Source: CBDCFL01 sp965216135 (GTDB lineage Bacteria; Pseudomonadota; Alphaproteobacteria; Rhodobacterales; Rhodobacteraceae). Taken from it: a stretch of 64,000 bases of DNA. The position numbers and the translations under genes are program-made. Shown piece after piece: positions 8,113-17,004 of the stretch. How positions within the stretch are numbered: position 1 is the first letter of the stretch; every line of letters starts with the position of its first letter. The stretch is taken from the NCBI GenBank assembly GCA_965216135.1, contig CBDCFL010000016.1, positions 62,001 through 126,000 of the forward strand. Direction: 5' to 3'. The notes below the pieces were generated by a model, which saw nothing but the letters and a program-made list of their open reading frames with translations, ran no database searches and had not been told where the DNA came from.

Positions 8113-9698
8113 CAGTGTGTCGGACTTTGGGGAGATTTTCGGTTAGAATCTCGCCATGAGCAAATTTATCGACTGCGAGCGGAACCAGGCGTTTCTGCTT
8201 CCGCCCGATCTTCGGGACTGGATCCCGGAGGATGATCTGGCGCACTTCGTGATCGAGGCGGTCGAGCGGGTCGAGATGAGCGCCTTCAAGGTCAACCATC
8301 GTGGCACCGGCTCGGCGCAGTATCACCCTCGGATGATGCTGGCGCTGTTGATCTATTGCTATGCCAACGGGATCTTCTCGAGCCGGCGGATCGAGCGCGC
8401 GACGCACCGCGATATCGGGGTGCGCTTCGTGGCCGCCAATGTCCATCCCGACCATGACACGATCGCGACCTTTCGGCGCGACAACCTGGCGGCGTTTGGC
8501 GAGAGTTTCCTGCAGGTTCTGCTGCTGGCCAAGGAGTTGAAGCTTGTCAAGGTCGGGCTTGTCAGCGTCGACGGCAGCAAGTTCGAGGCCTCTGCGAGCA
8601 AGCACCGTTCGGTGACTTATGAGCGGGCGAGCGAGCTGATCGATCAGCTCAAGCTGGACATCGCGGATCTGATGGAGCGTGCCGCGGCGGCCGACGGCGA
8701 GGGTGAGGACGACCCCCAGGCGCTGCCCAAGGAGATCGCACGCAGGGAGGCCTTGTGCGATCGGCTGGATGCGGCGCGTCGGCGCCTCGAGGCTCGGGCC
8801 AAGGCGCGCGCCGAGGCCGAGCGGGCGGACTACGAGGCCAAGGTGGCGGCGCGCGAGACGCGCACCGGCCGGGCCAAGGGCAAGCACCCGAAGCCGCCCG
8901 ACGAGACGCCGCGCGCCGACGAGCAGAGCAATCTGAGCGATCCGGACAGCCGGCTGATGCGCAAGAGCAAGCAGCACGAGTACCGCCAGGCCTATAACGC
9001 TCAAGCCGTGGTGGATGCCGGGGGCTCTCAGCTGATCGTGGGCGCCCGGGTCACCAACTGCGCCAGCGACCGCAATGAGCTGGTGGCGGACATCGCGGCG
9101 ATCCCGGCCGTTCTCGGCCGGCCCGCGACGGTGCTGGCGGACAACGGCTATGCCAACGGCGACGAGGTCGCGGCGCTTGCCGAGAGCGACATTGAGGCTC
9201 TGGTGGCGACCGGGTCGTCGGGCCGTCGGCGGCGCTACGACTTCCGCCCGGCCAAGACCGAGGTGCCGGTGAAGAAACCCAAGGCCGAATGGCTCAAAGT
9301 CATGGCCGCCAAGCTCGACAGCGAGGAAGGCCGTGCGCTGTACCGGCTGCGCCAGCAGACCGTCGAGCCGGTCTTCGGCATCATCAAGGCGGTGCTCGGC
9401 TTCACCGGCTTCTCGCTGCGCGGCCTCGACAAGGTGGCCGGCGAGTGGGACTTGGTGGCGCTGGCCTACAACTGCAAGCGCCTGCACAAGCTCAAGCTGG
9501 AGATGGCCGTGTGACGGCGCTGTTGGCCCGACAGGCCGATCCAAAAGCCCGGCCACAGCCCAGAAGCCTCGGAGATCCGCCGCCCCATCGCTCCGTCCGA
9601 ACAAATCCTCGCGGTTTCGCCGAACTTCGATCGCGCCTCTGACAGACGACAGCGAAATCACTCAACACCGAAATCCAACGCGCAAGTCCGACACACTG
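8113..9698 (+). mobile_element. IS1182-family element
   Basis: About 1586 bp bounded by perfect inverted repeats CAGTGTGTCGGACTT and AAGTCCGACACACTG, with a 4-bp CTAG on each side (8109-8112 and 9699-9702). The left CTAG supplies the stop codon of the SDR gene. Confidence 0.9.
8156..9514 (+). CDS. IS1182-family transposase
   Basis: 452-residue DDE transposase. The N-terminal IS1182-type domain reads MSKFIDCERNQAFLLPPDLR and continues with HPRMMLALLIYCYANGIFSS and the first catalytic Asp in VDGSKFEA. A charged Arg/Ala/Glu-rich coiled insert spans ~170-250. The core follows with QAVVDAGGSQLIVGARVTN, VLADNGYANGDEV (second Asp) and RQQTVEPVFGIIK (Glu). It appears intact; the long minus-strand ORF over the same bases is its shadow. 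Confidence 0.93.
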   Translation: MSKFIDCERNQAFLLPPDLRDWIPEDDLAHFVIEAVERVEMSAFKVNHRGTGSAQYHPRMMLALLIYCYANGIFSSRRIERATHRDIGVRFVAANVHPDHDTIATFRRDNLAAFGESFLQVLLLAKELKLVKVGLVSVDGSKFEASASKHRSVTYERASELIDQLKLDIADLMERAAAADGEGEDDPQALPKEIARREALCDRLDAARRRLEARAKARAEAERADYEAKVAARETRTGRAKGKHPKPPDETPRADEQSNLSDPDSRLMRKSKQHEYRQAYNAQAVVDAGGSQLIVGARVTNCASDRNELVADIAAIPAVLGRPATVLADNGYANGDEVAALAESDIEALVATGSSGRRRRYDFRPAKTEVPVKKPKAEWLKVMAAKLDSEEGRALYRLRQQTVEPVFGIIKAVLGFTGFSLRGLDKVAGEWDLVALAYNCKRLHKLKLEMAV

Positions 9699-9774
9699 CT
9701 AGGACAGGTGACCGGCGATTGACAAGTGCCGGGCCGAGGGCCGAAACTCGCGCCGAACCAGCAGCGGTTTTGAT

Positions 9775-10275
9775 ATGTCACAGGTTCTGACAATTCGCGC
9801 GGCCGGACCCGCCGACCTCGGCGAGGTCGACACCCTGCTGCGGCGGGCCTTTCCGCGCCTGTTGAAAGGCGGCTATCCACCCTCGGCGATGGTCACCGCT
9901 GTGCCTTTGTTGTTGCAGGGCGACCCGGCCCAGCTGGCCGGTGGCCGGCATTGGGTGGCCCAGGACGGCGACGGGCGGATCATCGGCGCAGGCGGCTGGG
10001 CACAGCACCGCCGCCGCTGGTCGGCACCGCGAACCGGCGCGTTGCGGCAGTTCGTCACCGATCCCGATTTTGTCCGCTGCGGTGTCGGCGGGGCGATCAT
10101 GGAAGAAGCAATAGGCGATGCCCGCGCGGCGCGGCTGACCCATCTGAGCTGCCAGTCCACGCTGAACGCGGTGCCGTTTTATGCGGCTTTCGGTTTTGAG
10201 TCGCAGGGCCGGCGCCGGATGGCACTGGCGCAGGGGATTGATTTTGTATTCGAGCAGATGGTGCGGGCCATGTGA
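9775..10275 (+). CDS. GNAT-family N-acetyltransferase
   Basis: 166-residue acetyl-CoA-dependent acetyltransferase; substrate not predictable. N-terminal strand VLTIRAAGPADLGEVDTLL, mid-region IIGAGGW, acetyl-CoA pyrophosphate loop RCGVGGAIMEEAI (~residues 103-115, variant of R-x-x-G-x-G/A) and the late ..VPFYAAFGFE motif. It probably followed the SDR gene directly before the IS1182 arrived, so the two may have been co-transcribed. An IS630-type element begins 23 bp after the stop. Confidence 0.85.
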   Translation: MSQVLTIRAAGPADLGEVDTLLRRAFPRLLKGGYPPSAMVTAVPLLLQGDPAQLAGGRHWVAQDGDGRIIGAGGWAQHRRRWSAPRTGALRQFVTDPDFVRCGVGGAIMEEAIGDARAARLTHLSCQSTLNAVPFYAAFGFESQGRRRMALAQGIDFVFEQMVRAM

Positions 10276-10297
10276 GTGTCTGGCTGCTCAATATTAA

Positions 10298-11584
10298 TAC
10301 CACCGAGCGGAATGCCTGACTCACGTTGGGGATTCCCAAGCGGTCCGATCTCTGACTCAATGTGGTGAACCAATGAGGTTCGCCATGGCAGCGCCTATCG
10401 ACTTACGGAACGATTTTGACAGCGTCTCACTGCGGCGCCTCGCGAAGAGGACCAGGGACGCGACCCAGAGCCGTCGTCTGCTGGCGTTGGCCGAGGTCTA
10501 CAATGGTGGCAGCAGGACGGATGCGTCGCGGATCGGCGGCGTCGGTCTGCAGATCATTCGCGACTGGGTGCTGCGCTTCAACGCCCGCGGACCGGACGGG
10601 CTGGTCGATGGGAAGTCACCGGGCGCACCCTCGAAGCTCAACGCCGATCACCGCCGCGCACTGGCGGAGGTTGTTGGGGCCGGCCCGGTCCCGGCGGTGG
10701 ACGGCGTCGTGCGCTGGCGGCGCAAGGACCTGGCGCGGTGGCTCTTGGAGACGTTCGCCATCTCGCTCGACGAGACCACGGTCGGGCGCGAGTTGAAGGC
10801 GCTCGGCTTCGCCAAGATCTCGGCGCGGCCGCGCCACTACGCGCAAAACGAGCTGGCCGTCGAGGCTTTTAAAAAAAACTTCCCCGCGAACTGGCGAAGA
10901 TCCGGGCGAGGCTCCCGAAAGGCGTCGAGATAGAGCTGTGGTGGCAAGATGAAGCCCGCATCGGCCAGAAGAATAAGCTCACACGCCGATGGGCCAGACG
11001 TGGCACGCGCCCGCGGGCGCCCCGCGACCAGCGCACCGAATGGGCCTATATCTTCGGCGCGATCTGTCCCGCGAAGGGGAAAGGCGCCGGGCTGGTCATG
11101 CCCTGGTGCGACACCGACGCCATGGCGGCGCACCTCATCGAGATCAGTGCCGCCGTCGATCCCGGCGCCCATGCGGTGCTGATCGTCGATCAGGCCGGTT
11201 GGCACTTGACGCCCAAGCTGGCGATCCCCGACAACATCACCGTCCTGGCGCTGCCGCCACGATCGCCCGAGTTGAACCCGGTGGAGAATGTCTGGCAATT
11301 CATGCGCGACAACTGCGGGTTGTCGATCACCTTGGCCCAATGGCGCCCATTCACCGACAACATCACCCTGGCGCTGCCGCCACGATCGCCCGAGTTGAAC
11401 CCGGTGGAGAATGTCTGGCAATTCATGCGCGACAACTGGTTGTCGAACCGGATCTTCAAATCCTACGAAGACATCGTCGCGCTGTGCTGCCAAGCCTGGA
11501 ACAACCTCATCGACCAACCATGGAAGATCATGTCCCTCGGCATGCGCAAATGGGCGCATGGGTTCTGATCAATGACCGTTGGTA
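10298..11584 (+). mobile_element. IS630-family element, type D
   Basis: Ends TACCACCGAGCGG and ACCGTTGGTA (imperfect inverted repeats), flanked by TAA at 10295-10297 and 11585-11587. Its transposase is clearly different in sequence from the A/B/C type. At 1287 bp it is longer than the other copies because of an internal tandem duplication near 11230-11440. Confidence 0.85.
10385..11568 (+). pseudogene. IS630 transposase in two frames with internal duplication
   Basis: The first frame (ATG 10385, MAAPIDLRNDF.. to 10933) carries the HTH and linker and reaches EAFKKNF through TTTTAAAAAAAAC. It then diverges; the catalytic half (PRELAKIRARLPKGVE, LWWQDEARIGQKNK, IVDQAGWH) continues in the -1 frame to 11568. 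Slippage adding one A would fuse them, as in other two-frame IS630 elements. The catalytic Glu block PELNPVENVWQFMRDN occurs twice, at about 11270 and 11393, separated by a foreign-looking ~40-bp insert. The duplication keeps frame, but the element is probably inactive. Confidence 0.8.
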
Positions 11585-11607
11585 TAAGGCCGCAAATTGC
11601 TACAGCG

Positions 11608-11640
11608 CAAAACCAAAAGGGCCGGTCGAATGACCGGCCC
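11608..11640 (-). terminator. Intrinsic terminator of the BAX-inhibitor-1 gene
   Basis: Read on the minus strand, GGGCCGGTC and GACCGGCCC form a perfect 9-bp stem with a 4-nt loop, followed by TTTTGGTTTT. It lies 24 bp after the stop codon at 11664. Confidence 0.8.
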
Positions 11641-11663
11641 ATTGACGTCGTTTGGTTGTGCGT

Positions 11664-12401
11664 CTATTCGCGCGCGCCGAGAAAATGCAGCAGGAACATG
11701 AAGAGGTTGATGAAATCGAGGTAGAGTTTCAACGCCCCCATGATCGCCGATTTCCCGAGCCATTCTTCGTCCATCGAATGGGCGTGTGCGAGATAGTCGG
11801 TTTTGATCTTCTGGGTGTCATAGGCGGTTAGGCCTGCGAAGATCAGCACGCCCAGGATCGACACCGCGAACATGATCGCGGGCGATTGCAGGAAGATATT
11901 GACGATCATCGCCACGATCAGGCCGATCAGTCCCATGATCAAAAAGCTGCCCCAGCCGGATATGTCGCGTTTGGTGGTGTAGCCCCAAAGTGAAAGTCCA
12001 GCGAAAGAGACCGAGGTGATCAGGAAGGTCTGGGTAATCGAGATGCCGGTGAAGACCACAAATATCCAGCTGAGCGAGATGCCCATAACCGCCGCGAAAG
12101 CGTAAAAGAACAGTTGCGCCCCTGCGGCGGAAATACGGTTGATCATCGCCGAAAAGGCGAACACCATGATCAGCGGCGCGAACATCACCGCCCAGCCGAG
12201 GATGTTCGGGCTAAGCGTGATCGGATCGCGGAAGATCGACATCAGCGCCGGGCTGGTGCCGATCGCCCAGGCGGCCAATGCAGTGACCAGCAGGCCAACG
12301 GACATCGTGCCGTAGACCTTGTTCATATGGGCGCGAAGGCCCGCGTCTATTTGGGCCGTACGGACACCAGCGCCTGCACGGGCCGTCTGTAACTCAGCCA
12401 T
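11664..12401 (-). CDS. BAX inhibitor-1/YccA-family membrane protein
   Basis: 245-residue inner-membrane protein of the BI-1/YccA family (TMBIM superfamily), whose members are putative Ca2+/H+-linked channels; YccA of E. coli modulates FtsH. ATG 12401 (MAELQTARAGAGVRTAQIDA) is chosen over the upstream frame because of family length. About seven hydrophobic segments follow from residue ~35 (SVGLLVTALAAWAIGTSPAL onward), with the conserved DTQKI (~residue 203) and a final helix LDFINLFMFLLHFLGARE. It has its own terminator downstream and a DUF1127 gene upstream in the same direction. Confidence 0.9.
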   Translation of the reverse strand: MAELQTARAGAGVRTAQIDAGLRAHMNKVYGTMSVGLLVTALAAWAIGTSPALMSIFRDPITLSPNILGWAVMFAPLIMVFAFSAMINRISAAGAQLFFYAFAAVMGISLSWIFVVFTGISITQTFLITSVSFAGLSLWGYTTKRDISGWGSFLIMGLIGLIVAMIVNIFLQSPAIMFAVSILGVLIFAGLTAYDTQKIKTDYLAHAHSMDEEWLGKSAIMGALKLYLDFINLFMFLLHFLGARE

Positions 12402-12527
12402 TTGGTTTGCCTCCAGCATTTCCAACATTACCGGTGGCAAACGCTGCCACCGGCCTTGCTGCTAAGTATCGTGCCAGATTGTGGATTTTTCAAGACTTTA
12501 CACGCGTAATTGCCGCGATTTTCGAGA

Positions 12528-12737
12528 CTATGGGCGATGCCAGTGGTTCGGCGCGTCCCAAAGCCTGCGTTTGGCCTCTGTCTCGGCCTCGTCGCGAGAA
12601 ATTCCGATGTCGTCTAAGAGATCATCGCTTAGCCTTCTAAGCCGCTGACGCTGGCGATAAACCGACAGACCAAAGCCGATGCGGGTCAGAAGAGACGGGT
12701 GGGGTCGCAGGTTGGCCCTGACATGTGTGATTTCCAT
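12528..12737 (-). CDS. DUF1127 small protein
   Basis: 69-residue Arg-rich protein with the DUF1127 signature RLRRLSDDLLDDIGISRDEAETEAKRRLWD at residues ~33-62. Proteins of this type are abundant in Rhodobacterales and Rhizobiales; some small members are linked to RNA turnover or phosphate/carbon regulation, but this one is unassigned. It is divergent from the broken LysR gene, whose product may once have controlled it. ATG 12737 follows AAGGAACACATC. Confidence 0.85.
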   Translation of the reverse strand: MEITHVRANLRPHPSLLTRIGFGLSVYRQRQRLRRLSDDLLDDIGISRDEAETEAKRRLWDAPNHWHRP

Positions 12738-12860
12738 GATGTGTTCCTTCAGGGGTTGTGAAGTTAGGACTGGGTTGCATCAATTCTGTTGATCTTTATT
12801 GCAGAACACGGTTTATTTATAAAATGATTGTTTTTGGTGAGATACATCACGGAAATTGAT

Positions 12861-13735
12861 ATGATGCGAAATCTTGATCTGGCTGTCTTGCGATCGTTTG
12901 CCGCCGTCGCGGAAACCGGCGGCGTGACCCGCGCGGCCGACTATCTGAACCTCACCCAATCGGCGGTTTCGATGCAGTTGAAGCGGCTTGAGGATCTGTG
13001 GAAATCGAACTGCTCGATCGCTCGGGTCGCCGCATCGCGCTGACATCCGCCGGAGAGCAGCTGTTGGGCTATGCACGAAAGATGTTGGCATTAAATGACG
13101 AGGTTTACGGACGTTTGACCGATCAGGCATATGAGGGCGAGATTAAGCTCGGCGTTCCTGAGGATATCGTCAGCCCGGCAATACCGTCAGTCCTGCGGCG
13201 TTTCGCGATGGCCTCTCCACGCATGCGCATTCAATTGATGTCGTCTTATACCATGACACTGAAGCGGCTTTATGAAGAAGGCAAATGCGACCTGATCCTT
13301 GCCACGGAAACTGAGTGCGGCGGGGGCGGCCAGGTGCTGATCGAGGCACCGCTGCTTTGGTATGGCGCGAAAGGCGGCACCGCGTGGCGGGCCCGCCCAC
13401 TGCGGTTGGCATACGATCAAAACTGCAATTTCCGCACGGCGGTTCAATTTGCCCTCAATAGCGCTGGCATTCCCTGGGAAATCGCTGTCGAAAGCGCGTC
13501 GAGCCGCACGGTCGAGGCCAGTATCGTCGCCGATCTGGCGGTCTATGCCCAGTTGGAAGGATCGCCGCCGGGGCCATTGACGCCGATTGCCCATAGCGGA
13601 ACGCTGCCTGATCTGGGCAAAAGAAAGATCAACCTCTACGGGCCGCGCGATGCCGCCGGCCCCGCACTTGCGGATTTGGCCGAAATCATCGGGCAGGAGT
13701 ACCGCAACAGGCCGCTGGCCGCGAGGGCCGCATAG
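12861..13735 (+). pseudogene. LysR-family regulator, frameshifted
   Basis: ATG 12861 starts MMRNLDLAVLRSFAAVAETG with an intact LysR winged HTH (TRAADYLNLTQSAVSMQLKR). At about 12998 one base is missing: the sequence reads GATCTGTGGAAATC where GATCTGCTGGAAATC is expected (LEDLLEIELLDRSG). The remainder (MEIELLDRSGRRIALTSAGE.. to 13735) is intact in the shifted frame, with a normal substrate-binding domain. Without frameshifting the product ends 60 residues in, at 13043. A sequencing error could mimic this. It is divergent from the DUF1127 gene. Confidence 0.8.
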
Positions 13736-14134
13736 CGTCGACCATCGAATAGTCAGCGATATTCAGCCTGCAGGCAAGAATCCGCACATACGAGCCGCCC
13801 CTGCGCGATGGCTCGCCACTGACCGAGGACAGAGCCGGTCACGCCCGCGTTTCTGCCCGGAAAATAAAAATCACCATTGCGCAATTATTCTTTTTGTTTT
13901 CCTGCAACTACGCGAAAATTTCCGGCACTTGATCCTATTTGAGCCGCGCCTGCGCAGGTCCGGTGCCGTTGCAGAGAAGTTTGCTTCAATCTGAGGGCGA
14001 GAAGCTTTACGCAACGTAACTCGCCAGACGTGATCCAGTTTTTTTAATGAAATCAACAGAGAACAGGTTTAGAATTGATACTTGCCCAAAAGGATAGGTT
14101 GAGCAGGCGGCGCGAAATCGTGCATGACAATGCA
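13736..14134. other. Gene-free stretch between LysR remnant and XRE gene
   Basis: About 400 bp without a credible ORF. It is AT-richer than its surroundings after 13860 and shows no RNA-gene hallmark that I can recognise. The promoter for the XRE regulator is expected at its right end. Confidence 0.5.
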
Positions 14135-14163
14135 CGTATAACGAAACACTGCCCGTATAACGA
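14135..14163 (+). promoter_or_regulatory. Direct-repeat operator upstream of XRE gene
   Basis: CGTATAACGA occurs at 14135-14144 and again at 14154-14163, a 19-bp period (close to two helical turns), ending 15 bp before the XRE start codon. Position and spacing fit a binding site for an autoregulating dimeric repressor. Confidence 0.5.
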
Positions 14164-14178
14164 ATAAAGGTGGTCGGT

Positions 14179-14556
14179 ATGAAACATCCAGTTGATATTC
14201 ACGTCGGGAAAAGAGTTCGCCAAAGGCGTTGGATGGTGGGGACAACGCAGCAGCAGCTTGCGGAAGCCGTTGGAATCAAGTTCCAGCAAATTCAGAAATA
14301 CGAAACCGGGATGAACCGTGTTTCCGCATCGCGGCTGTGGGATATTGCCGAGGCTCTTGATGTCTCGGTCAGTTTCTTTTTCGAGGGATTGGACGATCAA
14401 GCCGGTGTTGATACAGGCGGCCATGGCCAGCCCGTACCGGGCGATCTTATGGCCGACAAAGAGGCGCTGGAGCTTGTGCGCAGCTATTATGCGATCCCGG
14501 AAAACCAGCGTCGCCGTTTGTTTGATCTTGCCCGCGTGCTTTCTGACGTCGCCTGA
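14179..14556 (+). CDS. XRE-family transcriptional regulator
   Basis: 125-residue DNA-binding protein, MKHPVDIHVGKRVRQRRWMV.., with a Cro/CI-type HTH (TTQQQLAEAVGIKFQQIQKY, ~residues 24-44) and ETGMNRVSASRLWDIAEALD immediately after, ending in a short C-terminal helix pair. Close homologues are widespread in Alphaproteobacteria as housekeeping regulators. A frame extension to GTG 14170 exists; ATG 14179 is preferred after AAAGGTGGTCGGT. The direct repeats 15 bp upstream suggest autoregulation. It precedes the hisN-like gene by 88 bp. Confidence 0.88.
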   Translation: MKHPVDIHVGKRVRQRRWMVGTTQQQLAEAVGIKFQQIQKYETGMNRVSASRLWDIAEALDVSVSFFFEGLDDQAGVDTGGHGQPVPGDLMADKEALELVRSYYAIPENQRRRLFDLARVLSDVA

Positions 14557-14580
14557 GACTGGGCCTGAGACTGGGCCTGA
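14551..14580 (+). repeat. 12-bp tandem repeat at the XRE stop codon
   Basis: The unit GCCTGAGACTGG occurs twice and then half again, starting at the XRE stop codon. It is a short slippage-type repeat in a gap; the second unit would not alter the protein. Confidence 0.7.
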
Positions 14581-14644
14581 CAATCTTGACGCCGAGGACG
14601 CAGCGCATTACCCCAAACGCCTGACTGGGCCAAAGGCTGCGTGA

Positions 14645-15451
14645 ATGCCGGCAGACATGGACATCTCGTCACTGCGCGAGGTTGCTGAAGCAGCCGCACT
14701 GGCGGCGCGGCGGGTGACGCTGGCTTACTTTCGTTCAGACAGGCTGAACCTGACCAGCAAAGGCGCCGACGGGTTTGACCCGGTCACGCAAGCTGATCGC
14801 GAGGCCGAGGAGGCGATCCGCGCGGTATTGGCCGATCGCCGACCGGATGACGCGATCCTGGGCGAAGAGTTCGGGCAAAGCCCGGGCAAAACCGGCCTGA
14901 CCTGGGTCATTGATCCCATTGACGGCACCCGCGGATTCATATCCGGCACCCCGACCTGGGGCACGTTAATTTCCGTCGGCACAGGGGAAGGCCCGATCAT
15001 CGGCCTGATCGACCAGCCTTACACGGGTGAGATGTTCGTCGGCGGACCAGGTTTTGCCGAGATGACGCGCGCCGGGACAACTACCCAGCTGCGCGTGCGC
15101 CCGAAAAGCACCCTGGCCGAGGCGACGATCCTGACGACCTTCCCTGAAATCGGCGGGGCCAATGAACGGGCCGCCTTTCATCAGTTGGCGAGCAAAACCC
15201 GCCTGACGCGATACGGGATGGATTGTTATGGCTATGCGCTGCAGGCAGCGGGACAGGTCGATCTGGTGGTTGAGGCTGGCCTGCAGGCCTATGACATTAA
15301 CGCCCCGATTGCGGTTGTTCAGGCGGCCGGGGGTATCGTGACCAACTGGCAGGGCGCACCGGCCCATCACGGCGGGCGGGTCATTGCTGCGGCCAGCGCC
15401 AAATTGCACGCGGCGGCGTTGGAGATACTTTCGTGCGCCGCGCCGGATTGA
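14645..15451 (+). CDS. hisN: Inositol-monophosphatase-family phosphatase, probable histidinol-phosphatase
   Basis: Mg2+-dependent phosphatase, 268 residues, best matching the HisN type that removes phosphate from histidinol phosphate in histidine synthesis. Metal-site motifs are all present: GEE (~residue 76), WVIDPIDGTRGFISG (~residues 89-103) and the C-terminal AYDINAPIAVVQAAGG. Other family members are inositol monophosphatase and CysQ; HisN is preferred because of GFISGTPTWGTLIS and the overall length. ATG 14645 or an internal ATG at 14657 (MDISSLREVA) are both possible. Confidence 0.8.
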   Translation: MPADMDISSLREVAEAAALAARRVTLAYFRSDRLNLTSKGADGFDPVTQADREAEEAIRAVLADRRPDDAILGEEFGQSPGKTGLTWVIDPIDGTRGFISGTPTWGTLISVGTGEGPIIGLIDQPYTGEMFVGGPGFAEMTRAGTTTQLRVRPKSTLAEATILTTFPEIGGANERAAFHQLASKTRLTRYGMDCYGYALQAAGQVDLVVEAGLQAYDINAPIAVVQAAGGIVTNWQGAPAHHGGRVIAAASAKLHAAALEILSCAAPD

Positions 15452-15547
15452 TTGTCGCCATGGCTTGCCGATAGAATTGCGCCGTTGGTGAACCTTTGCC
15501 CGTCGCGTCACATAATGCGAGATGGGCCGTTCGAGAAGTGCCCGCCC

Positions 15548-16891
15548 GTGCCTGCAGACATTATCATCAAAGGTGCCGAAACGATCATCACGATGGATGA
15601 TGAGCGCCGGGAGTTATCGGGCCACGAACTGCGCGTGTCGGATGGGGTGATCGCAGAGATCGGCCGCGATCTGGGCCCCGGCGGTGAAATTATCCAGGCC
15701 CGCGATTGTGTTATCACGCCCGGATTGGTGAACACCCATCACCATCTGTTTCAAACGCTCACCCGCGCGGTGCCGGGTGGGCAGGATGCGCTGTTGTTTG
15801 GCTGGCTGCAGAGGCTGTATCCGATCTGGGGGCGGTTTACGCCTGTGCATATGCATATATCCGCGCTGACCGGACTGGCTGAACTTGCCCTGTCCGGCTG
15901 CTCTATGAGTTCCGATCACCTTTATCTATTTCCCAACGGGGCGCGGCTGGATGATACGATTGCTGCGGCCCAAGAGATCGGGCTACGCTTTCACGCCACA
16001 CGCGGCGCGATGTCGATCGGGATCAACGATGGTGGCTTGCCGCCCGATACGCTGGTTGAGGATGAGCGCGCTATTTTGGACGATTGCATCAGGGTGATCG
16101 ACAGCTTTCATGACCCGCGCGACGGCGCGATGACACGGGTTGGCATCGCCCCGTGTTCGCCATTTACCGTCAGCCGCGATCTGATGGGTGAGGCGGCAAA
16201 TCTGGCGCGCGACAAACACGTCATGTTGCACACTCATCTGGCCGAAAATGATGAGGATTTGGCATTCTCACAGGCACAGTTTGGTTGCAGTCCCGGACAA
16301 TATGTCGAAGATCTGGGATGGACCGGCGACGACGTCTGGCACGCCCACTGCGTCAAACTCGACGCGCAAGAGATTGATTTGTTTTCCAAAACAGGAACCG
16401 GTGTCGCCCATTGTCCGTGCTCCAACTGCCGGCTTGGCTCTGGCATCGCTCCGATACGGGACATGGTCGAGGCGGGCGTCAAGGTCGGCCTGGGTGTCGA
16501 TGGGGCGGCCAGCAATGACAGCGCCAATCTGATGGCAGAGGCGCGGCAAGCGATGTTGCTGCAGCGGGTCGCGCGCGGGGCCGACGCAATGAGCGCGCGT
16601 GCGGCGCTGGAATTGGCGACCCGTGGCGGGGCAGAGGTGCTGGGCCGCACCGATTGCGGCTCGATCGCTCTGGGAAAACGCGCCGATATAGCCATCTGGG
16701 ATGTCAGCGGCATCGAAAGTGCCGGGTCGTGGGACAAGGCCGCCCTGCTGCTGGCGGGACCGGACAAGGTCAGGCATCTGCTGGTCGAGGGCCGCCAGAT
16801 CGTCCGCGACGGCCAGGTTCAGACGATTGACCTGCCCCTGGTCCTTGAGCAGCAAAACAAACTGGCAGCGGAGCTGGCTGCTGCGAGCTGA
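15548..16891 (+). CDS. 8-oxoguanine deaminase-like amidohydrolase
   Basis: Zinc-dependent deaminase of the amidohydrolase superfamily (AtzB/TrzN/8-oxoguanine deaminase group), about 447 residues. Metal ligands are clear: NTHHHLFQTLTRA (~residue 62), HTHLAENDED (~residue 229), HAHCVKLD, and VDGAASNDSANL with the catalytic Asp. The lid WLQRLYPIWGRFTPVHMHIS and HCPCSNCRLGSG match 8-oxoguanine deaminases. GTG 15548 after GAGAAGTGCCCGCCC is preferred; ATG 15518 is an alternative. The minus-strand guaD 1.9 kb away suggests a local purine-salvage interest. Confidence 0.82.
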   Translation: MPADIIIKGAETIITMDDERRELSGHELRVSDGVIAEIGRDLGPGGEIIQARDCVITPGLVNTHHHLFQTLTRAVPGGQDALLFGWLQRLYPIWGRFTPVHMHISALTGLAELALSGCSMSSDHLYLFPNGARLDDTIAAAQEIGLRFHATRGAMSIGINDGGLPPDTLVEDERAILDDCIRVIDSFHDPRDGAMTRVGIAPCSPFTVSRDLMGEAANLARDKHVMLHTHLAENDEDLAFSQAQFGCSPGQYVEDLGWTGDDVWHAHCVKLDAQEIDLFSKTGTGVAHCPCSNCRLGSGIAPIRDMVEAGVKVGLGVDGAASNDSANLMAEARQAMLLQRVARGADAMSARAALELATRGGAEVLGRTDCGSIALGKRADIAIWDVSGIESAGSWDKAALLLAGPDKVRHLLVEGRQIVRDGQVQTIDLPLVLEQQNKLAAELAAAS

Positions 16892-17004
16892 GACGTCCGC
16901 CTTATTTTGACCGAATTTTCGCGTGAAACTTGTGCTTGCGGAGATTCAAAGACCCACGTTTGCACCATGAAATGCATCCGGCGGGGGATGAATAGGGAAA
17001 CAAA

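Noticed and set aside
8099..9661. 520-codon minus-strand ORF
   Set aside because: Fully antisense to the intact IS1182 transposase; Arg/Leu/His-rich composition without any domain, a GC-rich shadow frame.
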